Shown: positions 1 to 8,773, counted from the first letter of the stretch. The stretch is DNA of 64,000 nucleotides from CAZWCE01 sp964632505 (GCA_964632505.1 CAZWCE010000001.1:372001-436000); one strand, 5' to 3'. Notes: generated by a model from the sequence alone, not told the origin. Made by a program: numbers and translations.

Positions 1-955
1 CCTCGGGCACCATCGCGAAGACGACCCGATCGCCCTGGAAGGAAACGTTCGGCGAGGCGACCAGTCCCTCACCGGCGTCGACCAGGAGGGAGATCTTCGC
101 CTCCGGGCCGGTGCCTTGGGCAAAGTACATCTTCCGACCGGAAACGGCCGGCGCGGGCGTGTCGTATTCATAATACGATTCCGTCCCGGGGATGGAGAAT
201 TTCGTCGTCGCCGCCTTGGTCGAATGGATCGGTCCTTGGCCGGTGATGAAGACGACCGCCTCGGGCCAGCGAAAATGCTCGCCGGGCTCGGTGAATCGAT
301 CGACCACCACCGGAGGTCCCCCGGGGACGCTTGCGTCGAAGACGAGCTTCTTCGGATCGCTCGGGGAGGCGGCGATCGAGAGGTTGCTCCACGGTGCGGT
401 TCCCCGGGCCGGTCCGAGAACGGCCGCCGGCTTCCAGAGGGAATCGTCGTGATCGGCCTCGGTCCAGTTCTCATCGGCCTCTTTCGTCGCGAGCCAACGC
501 TCGTCGGTGACGATCCGTTCGACTTCCCCGCCGGGAAAATGCATCTCGAGCGTGGCGACCACCCCCGCCGATCCGCCGAGGGATCGTCCCTGCACCGCAA
601 TCACGTTCGCCCCTTCCAGCAGGCGATCCTCGATATGGAATTGTTCCACCGTTCCCCAGGCACTGCCGCTGTAACTGAGCTCGCGGGCGAAGAGCCGGCG
701 ATTGATGTGCAGTTCGTAGCCGTTGTCGGCGGTGATCCAGAAAATCGCTTTTTCCGGCACTCGGTCGAGGTTGAATTTCAAACGAAAATAGGCGATCGCC
801 GTATCGGCCAGCCCCTCGGGCGAGGTCCAAATCCACTGGGCCCCTTCCAACGGACTCGCTTTCTCCCGAGCCGCTTGGGGAGAAGCCTCCTCCGTCAGAG
901 CTTGTGAACTCAGGAATACGAAGATACCAAGAATGATCGTCGAGAAAGAGCGCAT
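1..955 (-). CDS. Large secreted protein, galactose-binding-like N-terminus (3' part outside window)
   Basis: The frame is open from the ATG at 955 to the window edge, giving the first 318 residues only. A signal peptide is evident (basic MRSF start, then a hydrophobic stretch ending near SSQALTEEA). Residues about 35-185 look like a carbohydrate-binding beta-sandwich of the type found at the front of rhamnosidase-like proteins: AQWIW, then FRLKF, then WITADNGYELHINRR, then GANVIAVQG. From about residue 190 the sequence changes to beta-rich segments such as KMYFAQGTG and RVVFAMVPE that resemble the start of a beta-propeller. An upstream GGAGA near 965 serves as ribosome binding site. In planctomycetes this architecture is seen in long exported proteins with propeller and cytochrome parts, but the rest is not visible here. 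The catalytic role is unknown. No conflict with neighbours was seen; glgC is the next gene on the same strand, about 590 bases upstream. Confidence 0.7.
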   Translation of the reverse strand, partial: MRSFSTIILGIFVFLSSQALTEEASPQAAREKASPLEGAQWIWTSPEGLADTAIAYFRLKFNLDRVPEKAIFWITADNGYELHINRRLFARELSYSGSAWGTVEQFHIEDRLLEGANVIAVQGRSLGGSAGVVATLEMHFPGGEVERIVTDERWLATKEADENWTEADHDDSLWKPAAVLGPARGTAPWSNLSIAASPSDPKKLVFDASVPGGPPVVVDRFTEPGEHFRWPEAVVFITGQGPIHSTKAATTKFSIPGTESYYEYDTPAPAVSGRKMYFAQGTGPEAKISLLVDAGEGLVASPNVSFQGDRVVFAMVPE

Positions 956-1546
956 GGAGAATGTCTCCTGGAGATGAAAGCAAATCGGAACAGACATACA
1001 CGATCCATGATCCCCTGCGGCCCGTTTTTTCTTGGGACTGTCTGGAGAAACAGGAGGTTTCCACAACCGATGAACCGTGAAAACCGGCGGAGGTTCGTCA
1101 CTCTCCCTTCAAGAATAGCAAATTGCTTCGGGATTCTCCACCATCGAAGACGACGGAACCCCATTTTTCGGAAAGTTGGCTTTCTCGCCCGAAAAACCGA
1201 GAGAGAGTTCGATTTTCCATTCCGAACGAATTATCATGGAGGAAGACAGGGACACCGGGTCGGCAGGGAAATCCCCTTCTCCGAAGAAACGCTATCCGAA
1301 GAGCAAAGGAACTTGCCCCCATGTCGAAGGATTTTCTCACGCGCCTTTTGCAACAACTCTTCAGTCGATTCGGTCTTCTTCGACGAAAACGGATCCCGGC
1401 GCGATCCCCCGCGACGATTCGCCGGCGACGCGCCGACGGTCCCCATCGATGCCCGCCGCCGCCGAGAGGTCCGTTCTTCGGACACTCCGGAAGTGGAGAA
1501 GGCGATCCTCGTGTTTGAATAGGAATCGAACGGAGGAGCCGTCGCT
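956..1546. other. Intergenic stretch without a convincing gene
   Basis: About 590 bases separate glgC from the downstream secreted-protein gene. Overlapping open frames exist on both strands, but all are arginine/serine-rich and look like GC-rich noise. One short plus-strand frame at 1321-1518 begins MSKDFLTRLLQQLFSRFG, an amphipathic-looking start, and has a weak AGGA ten bases upstream. Its continuation is an RRRR-rich tail that looks non-coding, so I do not call it a gene. Confidence 0.4.
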
Positions 1547-2845
1547 TTACTTCAACGTTTCTTCGAGAGACCATTCATTGTGGAGGGTTGTTTCCTTCGG
1601 GATGCAGATGACTCCATCGCGAATCATGCCGAAATCCATCTCGTTGGTGTCCTGAACGCCGTTGGGATTAGTGATGCGGACCCGCTCCCCCACGCGGCAA
1701 TTCTTGTCGACGATCGCCTCCTCGACGACCGACTCAGCCCCGATGCCCATCTCCGGAAAACCGGCGACACTGTCGGCCTCTTGCTCTGCCTCGCTGGGAT
1801 AGTAATCGTTTCCCATGACGATCGAACGGCGGATGACCGCACCCCGCCGAATGTGGCATCGGACACCGATGATGCTGTTCTCGATCACCACACCGTCTTC
1901 GATGATGCAGCCGTCGGCGATGAGACTGCCGGAGATCTGGGCACCGTCGATGCGCGAGGGAGGCAGAAATCGCGGATTGGTGAACGTGGGCGATTCCGGC
2001 AATGAAATGGCGAAATGCGGCTCTCGGGCGGCGAGATTCAGGTTCGCCTCGAAAAACGATCGAATCGTTCCGATGTCTTCCCAGTACCCGTCGAAGAGAT
2101 GAACCTGCACGTGTTTCGTGCGGATCGAGGCGGGAAAGACCTCTTTGCCGAAATCCTGGTAATCGGTCTTATCGAGTGCCTCGAGAAGCGTTTCCCGGTT
2201 GAACAGATAAATTCCCATGTTGGCCAGGCAGTCGCGTCCCCGGGATTCGATGCCCCGCTCGTCGATCCAGGCCGGATCGGTTCGCACGTGACTCAGCTCC
2301 TCTTCGGTCTTCGGCTTTTCCAGGAACCCGCAGACCCGACCGTCATCCTCTAATCGCATGATCCCCAACCCACCGGCATCCTTCGAGGCAACCGGCACGG
2401 CGGAGATCGTCACATCGGCTTCCGCTTCGAGATGAGTCCGCATCATTTTGTCGAAGTCCATCCGGTAGAGCTGATCGCCGGAGAGGATCAACACGTATTT
2501 GACGTTCCGCTGTTGGATGTAACGGAAATTCTGGCGAACCGCATCGGCCGTTCCCTGATACCAGTTCATGTTCCCATCGGTCTGCTGCGCGGCGAGAATC
2601 TCCACGAAGCCGCGACTGAAATGATCGAACGAGTAGGATTGCATGTGATGATGCAGACTCGCGGAGTTGAACTGCGTGGCGACGTAGATTCGGTCCAAAC
2701 CGCTGTTGAGACAGTTCGAAAGGGGGATGTCGATCAACCGGTATTTTCCGGCGATCGGAACCGCCGGCTTGGCACGGAATTTCGTGAGAGGATACAGTCG
2801 GGTTCCACGTCCTCCCCCCAATATGAGGGCAACCGTATTCTTCAT
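1547..2845 (-). CDS. glgC: Glucose-1-phosphate adenylyltransferase (ADP-glucose pyrophosphorylase)
   Basis: This enzyme makes ADP-glucose from ATP and glucose-1-phosphate, the committed step of bacterial glycogen synthesis in the cytoplasm. The 432 residues match the family length of about 420-430. The nucleotidyltransferase signature GGGRGTRLYPLT is at residues 10-21, followed by RAKPAVPIAGKYRLIDIP, the substrate-site WYQGTADAVRQ near 97, LSGDQLYRMD near 120 and DGYWEDIGT near 254. The last 130 residues form the left-handed beta-helix with hexapeptide-like repeats (ISGSLIADGCIIEDGVVIENS). The arginine-rich N-terminal part resembles plant/cyanobacterial-type GlgC. No other glycogen gene lies next to it, so it appears to be transcribed alone from the promoter near 3010. 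Confidence 0.96.
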   Translation of the reverse strand: MKNTVALILGGGRGTRLYPLTKFRAKPAVPIAGKYRLIDIPLSNCLNSGLDRIYVATQFNSASLHHHMQSYSFDHFSRGFVEILAAQQTDGNMNWYQGTADAVRQNFRYIQQRNVKYVLILSGDQLYRMDFDKMMRTHLEAEADVTISAVPVASKDAGGLGIMRLEDDGRVCGFLEKPKTEEELSHVRTDPAWIDERGIESRGRDCLANMGIYLFNRETLLEALDKTDYQDFGKEVFPASIRTKHVQVHLFDGYWEDIGTIRSFFEANLNLAAREPHFAISLPESPTFTNPRFLPPSRIDGAQISGSLIADGCIIEDGVVIENSIIGVRCHIRRGAVIRRSIVMGNDYYPSEAEQEADSVAGFPEMGIGAESVVEEAIVDKNCRVGERVRITNPNGVQDTNEMDFGMIRDGVICIPKETTLHNEWSLEETLK

Positions 2846-3009
2846 GGTGTATTTTCACCTTCCTGCCGGGGGCAACATTCGCATCAAGGGCTCCTACGAA
2901 ACGCCTTGCGGCATTTCTTCCCGGCGTCGAAACCCCATCGGACTTTTCGATTTGAACTCTATGGGAAGCGAATCCATCGCTCTCTACTACGTTTTACCCC
3001 ACATGCAGC

Positions 3010-3018
3010 ATTATAGCA
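3010..3018 (-). promoter_or_regulatory. Extended -10 promoter element for glgC
   Basis: Read on the minus strand the bases are TGCTATAAT, an extended -10 (TG-N-TATAAT) with a perfect -10 hexamer. A start near 3003 would give a leader of about 155 bases before the glgC ATG. There is no good -35 hexamer, as is common for extended -10 promoters. Confidence 0.5.
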
Positions 3019-3172
3019 GTCCGTTCGGGGCGGCATAAAGGTGGACGTCGCCCGAATTTCGATAAATGCAATGCCAGGGAAATAATAAACAAGGATCATA
3101 GAAGCATCGAGAAAAGGGGAGGAACCCGCCCCGAATCCCCTCAAATGAAACTCTAGGTTAAATACACAACTT

Positions 3173-3207
3173 AAAAACCCCATCTCCGAGTCATTCGGGG
3201 GATGGGG
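3173..3207 (-). terminator. Intrinsic terminator of the small exported-protein gene
   Basis: On the minus strand CCCCATC pairs with GATGGGG around a loop of about 16 bases, and the stem is followed directly by TTTTTAAG. It lies 46 bases beyond the stop codon of the gene at 3253-3768. Confidence 0.75.
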
Positions 3208-3252
3208 CATTCGATGATTTTCTTCTTCCAAAAGGACGCTCGCCGGAATCGT

Positions 3253-3768
3253 TCACGGGGCTGCTTCCGCGTCGTTTTCCGACGAGGTCGCGTCTTCCGA
3301 ATCGGTCGCCTCCTGCTTCTTCGACGCTTTTTTCTTATCGGCGAGGGCCTCCAGTCGGGCCACTTCCTGTTGTTGTCGTTCATTGAGGACTTCGAGAATA
3401 CGCTGGTCGCGTTCCATCTTCAGAAGCGACATCCGCAAACGAAGCATCTCCATCGCCTGGAAATAATCCTCCTGAATGCGATAGATCGTCTCGCGCTGGT
3501 CGGAAGTGACCACTTCTCCGTAGTAGTTCGGCAGGCGACGGTAGAATTCCTTCTCCACGACCACATCCCGCATGGCGGGATTGTCCGGAACCAACGCCTG
3601 TTTTTCCAGCTCCAGGCGTGAAGAGCGGGCGGTTTCCGAGGAGTCGACCTCGAATTCCACGTCCTCTTGAGCCGGAAGAGTTCCGGCGAAAAGGAAACAC
3701 ACCGAGAACAACAATAATCCCATTCCCATCTTTTGCAAGTCGCTCCTGTTGTACGTGCGTACGGCCAT
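3253..3768 (-). CDS. Small exported protein with C-terminal coiled coil, unknown function
   Basis: The 171-residue product has a signal peptide: MAVRTYNRSDLQK, then the hydrophobic MGMGLLLFSVCFLFAGTL and a likely cleavage near LPAQE. The mature protein is strongly charged. Residues about 95-150 (QEDYFQAMEMLRLRMSLLK, then ERDQRILEVLNERQQQEVAR) show a heptad pattern typical of a long helix or coiled coil. The tail (KKKASKKQEATDSEDATSSE) is disordered and acidic. I do not recognise a named family. The start is supported by an AGAGG box six bases before the ATG. The gene has its own terminator and stands alone between glgC and dnaN. A periplasmic structural or chaperone-like (OmpH/Skp-like) role would fit the shape but is only a guess. 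Confidence 0.7.
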   Translation of the reverse strand: MAVRTYNRSDLQKMGMGLLLFSVCFLFAGTLPAQEDVEFEVDSSETARSSRLELEKQALVPDNPAMRDVVVEKEFYRRLPNYYGEVVTSDQRETIYRIQEDYFQAMEMLRLRMSLLKMERDQRILEVLNERQQQEVARLEALADKKKASKKQEATDSEDATSSENDAEAAP

Positions 3769-3932
3769 TTCTACCTCTCTCCAATCTGAAATCTTGTGTC
3801 ATTTTCTTGCTTCCTGCGAAGGCGATGGCGAGGCTCCCTTCCCACCGTGGCCACTTTCCGGGGACCTCTCTCAAATAGGAAGACCCTAGTCGGCGGCAAT
3901 TCCGTCACTTTTATAACTATCATTACAAGATT

Positions 3933-5042
3933 TCATTCGTTTGTCAAGGGCATAATCACATAAGAATAATTTTCATTCGTTTGACAGAGCACGGGAGTGA
4001 AAGCGTCTTTGAAAAACACGCTGATGGAGGACTCCTGATCGAGATTCTTCAAAAAGTCGATCACATATCGGGGATCCATCTTCACCTCGGCCGATTCTCC
4101 TTCGAAGGCGATCGGCATCTCCACGCGGGATTCTCCATCCTCGGCGCCGTGGGCCATCAGTTCCAAATTGCCTTCCCCGAAACGGAAGAGAACGCCCCGT
4201 CGCTCCTCCGACGTGACGATCGCCGCCTGACGCACCGAAGCGAGCAGTGAACCGACGACGAACTCCACCGATTTCATTTGCGTCGTATCGGGCAAGACAT
4301 CGCGCCAGCGTGGGAAGCGTCCTTCGACCAGCCGAGTGACGAACGTCGTCTTCCGACTCTGCAAAATACAGCGATTCTCTTGGATATCGATCAGGACATT
4401 CCCTTCCGGATCGGCCAGCGAACGTTCGAGCAGATTCAGCGTCTTGGTCGGCAGGATCGCCGAGGCCGCCTCGAGCGAGGAGCCGGTCGATTGGATCGAC
4501 GCCTGTTGGCAAGCCAGACGGCGGCCGTCGGTGCCGACGGCGAAGAGCGTGTCGCCTTCCATTTCGAACATCACCCCGCTCAATGCGTACCGATTATCTT
4601 CGGCGTCGGTCGCGAAGGCGGTCCGGCGGATCAATTCCCGAAAGATCCGCGCCGGCATTTCGAAATATTCGGTCGCGTCGAACGGAAAGACGACCGGAAA
4701 TTCCTCCGAAGACTGGGTCGGCAACTGGAACTGGCTGTGCTGGCCCCGGAGAATCGTCCGCCCCTGGGAACTCTCGATCTCAATCTTTTCGTCGTGACTT
4801 TCTTGCAGAATCATGCGAACCCGTCGGGTCGGGAGGATCGCCTCGCCGGGCTCACTCACTTCGCCCAGAGGCACTTCCATGCGAATGCTCGTTTCCAGGT
4901 CGGTGGCCATCAGGACCATGTGGTCCTCGGCGACTTCCATCTTCACGTTCTGGAGGATCGGTTTGGGACTCCGCGTCGAAACCACCGCCGCGGTCAGCGC
5001 AAAGGCCCCGGCGAGTTTTTCCCGTTCACAAACTAGTTTCAT
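3933..5042 (-). CDS. dnaN: DNA polymerase III sliding clamp (beta subunit)
   Basis: This is the ring-shaped processivity clamp of the replicative polymerase. The start is placed at MKLVCERE because AGGAAAGGAA precedes that ATG at good spacing. An in-frame ATG eight codons upstream would overlap this ribosome binding site. The resulting 369 residues fit the family size of 365-380. Family landmarks are the N-terminal MKLVCEREKLAGAF, then VVSTRSPKPILQNVKM, the middle domain NRYALSGVMFEM with VGTDGRRLA, and the C-terminal PMLT-type ending, here VIMPLTNE, in place of the classical P-M-R-L. dnaA is not in the window. The gene is bordered on its 5' side by a gene-poor stretch of nearly 1 kb with DnaA-box-like sites, which fits a replication-origin context. 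Confidence 0.97.
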   Translation of the reverse strand: MKLVCEREKLAGAFALTAAVVSTRSPKPILQNVKMEVAEDHMVLMATDLETSIRMEVPLGEVSEPGEAILPTRRVRMILQESHDEKIEIESSQGRTILRGQHSQFQLPTQSSEEFPVVFPFDATEYFEMPARIFRELIRRTAFATDAEDNRYALSGVMFEMEGDTLFAVGTDGRRLACQQASIQSTGSSLEAASAILPTKTLNLLERSLADPEGNVLIDIQENRCILQSRKTTFVTRLVEGRFPRWRDVLPDTTQMKSVEFVVGSLLASVRQAAIVTSEERRGVLFRFGEGNLELMAHGAEDGESRVEMPIAFEGESAEVKMDPRYVIDFLKNLDQESSISVFFKDAFTPVLCQTNENYSYVIMPLTNE

Positions 5043-5339
5043 CGAAAATTCCTTTCCTGGTATCATCCTGTTTCATCGCTCCGCGCAGAAATGCCCGGGC
5101 GGAAATATCGTTTCAAACGGTGTGCCGACAACCTACGCGAAAAAAGAAAAGAGCGCGCAAACGGTACGGCACTCCAATATAACGGGAGCCGCCTTCCTTC
5201 GCCAGGATGCAAAGGGCGATTCCTTCGGTGAACGGCGAAAGAACTGGTCCACGAGCCCATGCCGGGAGGAAGATCGACCGAAGGCTTTTCCGGATCGACC
5301 AATGGTTCGAGAGGTCGTTGGACGTGCCGGAAAGGAGCG

Positions 5340-5965
5340 GCTTATTATTAATGGTTCTTCCGACATTTTAGTGGCTGATTTATGAGTCCTTGTCGTCGAG
5401 ATCGATTGGCTCGGCTCGGATTCACCAACCCAAGCAGGGGGGCGTTCCCTGCTGCGCCCTCCACCATCTCCGCCTCCTGGAGGCCTGCGGCCGTGCGGGT
5501 GCGAGGCGAAGATGGCTCCGGCCGAAGCAGGGGACGAATCGAACGCTTTTTACGCATGACAATTGGATTTGCGTATCATTGCACTTCGGCACTAGCCATT
5601 AAATTTCCGGAAGAACCTTATTAATAGTAGTTATTAATAATTAAGTGTAATAGTAGTCCGGCGGCAAGAGGTGTCGATGAAGCCCCTTCTCTCTCGATAA
5701 GTTCTGTCCGCGCGTTCGGTTACGGAGATTCTTAAGAGGGGGAAAACCTGTCGAACGGATGTAGAGGACGCGTCGAGGGGATGTTCAGGAAGTGACGAAA
5801 TTCTCGAAGTGCAAGAACCGATGTCGATAAGCGGCCCTGCATCGACATCGACCGACCGACCACGAACAACTTATCCCCATTGCCGCCCGCCGTGAAAAGA
5901 ATCGACCGTGCCGGCTCTTTCGAAGAGCGAAACCATGGTCTTCCTCCGGGGAATATGTGGATTAT
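5340..5965. other. Candidate replication origin next to dnaN
   Basis: The 996 bases between dnaN and the kinase gene hold no believable gene. An AT-rich tract lies at about 5590-5655 (repeated TTATTAATAATTAAG-type sequence). Within 145 bases there are three words one mismatch away from the DnaA box TTATCCACA or its complement: TGTCGATAA at 5822-5830, TTATCCCCA at 5871-5879 and TGTGGATTA at 5956-5964. An AT-rich unwinding tract, clustered DnaA-like boxes and dnaN alongside are the classical ingredients of oriC. The absence of dnaA from the window, the imperfect boxes and the lack of a skew calculation keep this provisional. Confidence 0.4.
5423..5584 (+). repeat. Dispersed repeat copy A, with an extra partial unit
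   Basis: Bases 5497-5584 align without gaps to the reverse complement of 59861-59948, with 66 of 88 positions identical by eye. The best conserved blocks are GGGTGCGA, GAAGATG, AAGCAGGGG, CGAATCGA and TTGGATTTG. A further partial unit sits at 5423-5440, where CACCAACCCAAGCAGGGG resembles the CACCAGCCAAAGCAGGGG of the distant copy. In one frame both encode HQPKQG-like peptides, so this may be the worn end of a mobile element or of a small repeated ORF. No transposase is visible nearby. Confidence 0.6.
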
Positions 5966-6038
5966 CGGAAAGTGAAGCCGGGGGCTTTAGCCGAATGGGA
6001 AAATTGAGGAGTATGGGCGATTTCGCCGTGGCTTGCGT

Positions 6039-6905
6039 TTACTCATCTTCATATTCGACATTGCGGATCATGTGGAGAAACTGCCCGATCGACTTGCAAC
6101 GGTTGTTCAAATTCGGTTCGATGCAGGAATGGATCGCTTCGGCCAATTTCTTATTGATGTCGGGGCGGTGCAGGCTGATGTGATCGGGATTCTGGTCGTG
6201 CGACATGGCGGCCAGGCCGGTGGTGCCCCTGGGCCAGGGAAGCGTTCGAGTGCAGAGTTCGTAGATGGTGACGCCGAACGAGAATATGTCGAGTCGTTGG
6301 TCGGTCTTTCGCCGACGGATCAGCTCCGGGGCCATGTAGTTCGGCGTGCCGGTGCGGTTACCCGGTTCGAGATATTTCCCCTCGGCCGGGACGCTCAAAC
6401 CGAAGTCGGTCAGCTTGAGAATACGGCCGTCGCCGGTGAAGATCAAGTTCCGCGGACAGATATCGCGATGGATGTATCCTTTCTCATGGACCAAGGAGAT
6501 CGCTTCGGCGACCTGCCGGATGTAGTGCAATCGGGCCCCGGCCATCAGGTCCTGCTTGACCATCAGCACGTTGTTCAGTCCCGTGCCTTCGAGATATTCC
6601 ATCACCAGGTACTGCGATCCGTCGGTGGTGAGTCCCTGATCGAGCGTTTTGACGATGTAAGGGTGATCGAACTGGATGGCGATTTCCCCTTCGGAAGGCT
6701 TCTTGATCTTATAGTCTTTGAATCGGGCCTCGAACTCCTGCGTTTTGTTCTTGTCGAGAATCTTCAGGGCCACCAACTCACCCGACTCCCGATCGCGCGC
6801 TTTGTACACCTTCGACATGCTTCCGGAGATCGCTTCCTGAAGCAACTGGTAATCTTCCCGGTAGTCGAGACGTTTTTTCGCGAAAAACCTGTCCAAGAGG
6901 CCCAT
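6039..6905 (-). CDS. Serine/threonine protein kinase with altered catalytic loop
   Basis: This is a Hanks-type protein kinase of about 288 residues with almost no sequence outside the kinase fold and no membrane segment, so it is probably cytosolic. The start MGLLDRFFAKK is chosen because AGGAG lies about eight bases upstream. The longer frame lacks such a site. The ATP-anchoring lysine is in VALKIL and the DFG motif in KLTDFGLS; GTPNYMAPEL forms the activation-segment end and DIFSFGVTIYELC the F helix. The catalytic loop reads HRDICPRN instead of HRDLKPEN: the catalytic Asp and Asn are kept, but the usual Lys is Cys and the Glu is Arg. The glycine-rich loop is also weak (AISGSMSKVYKA). Activity may therefore be reduced or specialised. 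The gene follows accD on the same strand after 159 bases. Confidence 0.85.
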   Translation of the reverse strand: MGLLDRFFAKKRLDYREDYQLLQEAISGSMSKVYKARDRESGELVALKILDKNKTQEFEARFKDYKIKKPSEGEIAIQFDHPYIVKTLDQGLTTDGSQYLVMEYLEGTGLNNVLMVKQDLMAGARLHYIRQVAEAISLVHEKGYIHRDICPRNLIFTGDGRILKLTDFGLSVPAEGKYLEPGNRTGTPNYMAPELIRRRKTDQRLDIFSFGVTIYELCTRTLPWPRGTTGLAAMSHDQNPDHISLHRPDINKKLAEAIHSCIEPNLNNRCKSIGQFLHMIRNVEYEDE

Positions 6906-7064
6906 TTTTGTTTTCTCCTGTTTTCCGGAAATCGCAGGGGGAAGAGTTTTTGGTTGGATCATGCAACGGGCGGAAAAAGGGGTGACGTTCTTCGCAACTT
7001 GACGGAAGATCGGCGCGATCGATTCGCGTCGAGTTCGTGAAGTCGGATCGAAATCTTCAACACG

Positions 7065-7907
7065 TTACTTGCCGCAGTAATCGATCGCTCGGGCGATTTC
7101 GCTCTTCAAGTCGGGACGTCGCACGATGCGGTCGATGAAGCCGTGTTCGAGCAGGAATTCACTGGTCTGGAATCCTGGGGGAAGTTCGATGCGGATGGTC
7201 GCCTTGATGGTCCGCGGTCCGGCGAAGCCGATCAGTGCCTTCGGTTCGGCGAAGACCAGGTCGCCCAGCGAGGCGAAACTGGCGGCAACTCCGCCCATGG
7301 TGGGGTTGGTCAAGACCGAAATGAATAACCCCCCCGCTTGATTGAAACGTGCCAGAGCGGCGGAGACCTTCGCCATTTGCATCAGCGAGAGGATGCCCTC
7401 GTGCATGCGTGCCCCGCCGCCGCTGCCGGAAACGATGATCAACGGCAACTTTTCTTCGGTCGCCCGTTCGATGGTCCGGGTCAACTTCTCTCCGACGACC
7501 GAACCCATGCTTCCCATGATGAAGGAAGAGTCGGTCATGCCGAAGGCGACCCTTCGAGCCCGAACCCGACCGGTGCCGACCACGGCCGCTTCTTTCAGTC
7601 CGGTGCGTTTCTGATCGGCCTGGATTCGCTCGGGATAAGGTTTGCGGTCGACGAACTCCAACGGATCATCGGGCACCAGCTCGGCATCCCACTCTTCGAA
7701 GGTCCCTTCATCGAGCATTTGTCCGATACGCTGTTGGGCCGAGACATACCAGTGGTAGTCGCACTCGGGACAAACGCCCATGCGCTTTTCGGCCTCCTTG
7801 CGGAAGATGGTCGCCTGGCACCCGGGACATCGGACCCAGAGTCCCTCGGGAACTCCGCGTTTGCGCCGTTGGGAAACATTTTTCCTGGTTTCGGTCACTT
7901 TGGCCAT
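7065..7907 (-). CDS. accD: Acetyl-CoA carboxylase carboxyltransferase, beta subunit
   Basis: This subunit forms the carboxyltransferase with AccA and makes malonyl-CoA for fatty-acid synthesis. The start is put at MAKVTETRKNVS, giving 280 residues, the normal family length. The upstream 32 codons of the open frame show no conservation-like character. The N-terminal zinc ribbon CPGC...CPEC (residues about 26-48) is complete. The crotonase-fold part is recognisable from FGMTDSSFIMGSMGSVVGEK, the oxyanion-type SGSGGGARMHEG and LTNPTMGGVAASFASLGD. rpe lies just upstream on the same strand, 67 bases away. Co-transcription from the rpe promoter is likely. Confidence 0.96.
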   Translation of the reverse strand: MAKVTETRKNVSQRRKRGVPEGLWVRCPGCQATIFRKEAEKRMGVCPECDYHWYVSAQQRIGQMLDEGTFEEWDAELVPDDPLEFVDRKPYPERIQADQKRTGLKEAAVVGTGRVRARRVAFGMTDSSFIMGSMGSVVGEKLTRTIERATEEKLPLIIVSGSGGGARMHEGILSLMQMAKVSAALARFNQAGGLFISVLTNPTMGGVAASFASLGDLVFAEPKALIGFAGPRTIKATIRIELPPGFQTSEFLLEHGFIDRIVRRPDLKSEIARAIDYCGK

Positions 7908-7974
7908 GGAGGATATCCTACTCAAAAAAATGATTCGATGTGTATTCGACGATGTGAAACACGGAAAAACGAAC

Positions 7975-8679
7975 TCACGTTTTTCCTTCGCCCTCGAGGG
8001 CAAGTGCCCGGAGCCGGCGCAATCGCTCGCCGTAATCGTCGGCCTTCATCAGGCCGGTTCCCACGACGAATAACTGGGCCCCCGCCTCGGCACAAGAGCC
8101 GATCGTTTCGGTATCGACGCCCCCATCGACCGAGAGGAGCACTTTTCCTTCGGTCTTCTCGGCGAGATAACGGAGCTTCTCCAATGCCACCGGGTCGAAC
8201 TCCTGGCCTCCGAATCCGGGCATGACGCTCATGGTCAATACCAGTTCGCAGTATTCGAGAAACGGCGCGAGTTTCTGAACCGGCGTGGGCGGATTCGAGA
8301 CCAGCCCCGGCAGGGCACCGAGCCGGCGGATCTCGTCGAAAAGCGGACGGGGATCTTCGGCCACTTCGATGTGAATGCTCAGGTAATCGGCTCCCGCTTG
8401 GCGAAATGCTTTCAGATAGCGTTCCGGCTCCGAGAGCATCAGATGCACGTCCAACGGAAGCTCCGTCACCCGGCGAATCGCCGCCACGACCGGGACGCCG
8501 ATGCTCAGGTTCGGGACGAAGTGGCCGTCCATGATGTCCAGATGGAGGACCTGGGCCCCGGCCGCCTCCAACGCGCGGATTTCCCGTTCCAGATGGGCGA
8601 AATCACTCGCCAATAGCGAAGGATTAATGACCGGACGGCTCTGGAGGAGATCTTGGGTCAACGTCGGCGAGGTAGGCAT
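7975..8679 (-). CDS. rpe: Ribulose-phosphate 3-epimerase
   Basis: The enzyme interconverts ribulose-5-phosphate and xylulose-5-phosphate in the pentose phosphate and Calvin-type cycles. The 234-residue TIM barrel is of family length. Diagnostic motifs are INPSLLASDFAHLE, the metal and catalytic site LHLDIMDGHFVPNLSIG, LPLDVHLM, the flexible loop TMSVMPGFGGQEF and LLSVDGGVDTETIG with the second catalytic Asp, then the phosphate site FVVGTGLM. A 16-residue N-terminal stretch before VINPS is slightly longer than usual. The promoter read at 8746-8773 gives a leader of about 60 bases. It heads the rpe-accD pair. Confidence 0.96.
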   Translation of the reverse strand: MPTSPTLTQDLLQSRPVINPSLLASDFAHLEREIRALEAAGAQVLHLDIMDGHFVPNLSIGVPVVAAIRRVTELPLDVHLMLSEPERYLKAFRQAGADYLSIHIEVAEDPRPLFDEIRRLGALPGLVSNPPTPVQKLAPFLEYCELVLTMSVMPGFGGQEFDPVALEKLRYLAEKTEGKVLLSVDGGVDTETIGSCAEAGAQLFVVGTGLMKADDYGERLRRLRALALEGEGKT

Positions 8680-8745
8680 AAGCGGTCGTTCAAGTTATTC
8701 GAGAGTGTAATGAAAACAGCCAAGAAGGTTCGATTGGGCGATTCT

Positions 8746-8773
8746 ATTATATGAGAAAGGGGTGGAGTTACAA
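8746..8773 (-). promoter_or_regulatory. Promoter of rpe-accD
   Basis: On the minus strand TTGTAA and a perfect TATAAT are separated by 16 bases. Transcription would begin near 8739, about 60 bases before the rpe start codon. Confidence 0.5.

Larger units (their letters stand above)
2846..3252. other. Intergenic region with glgC promoter and upstream gene's terminator
   Basis: About 400 bases between glgC and the small exported-protein gene. It holds an extended -10 element for glgC near 3010-3018 and an intrinsic terminator at 3173-3207 for the gene to its right. The stretch 3040-3170 is clearly AT-richer than the coding DNA. I see no gene in it. Confidence 0.5.
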
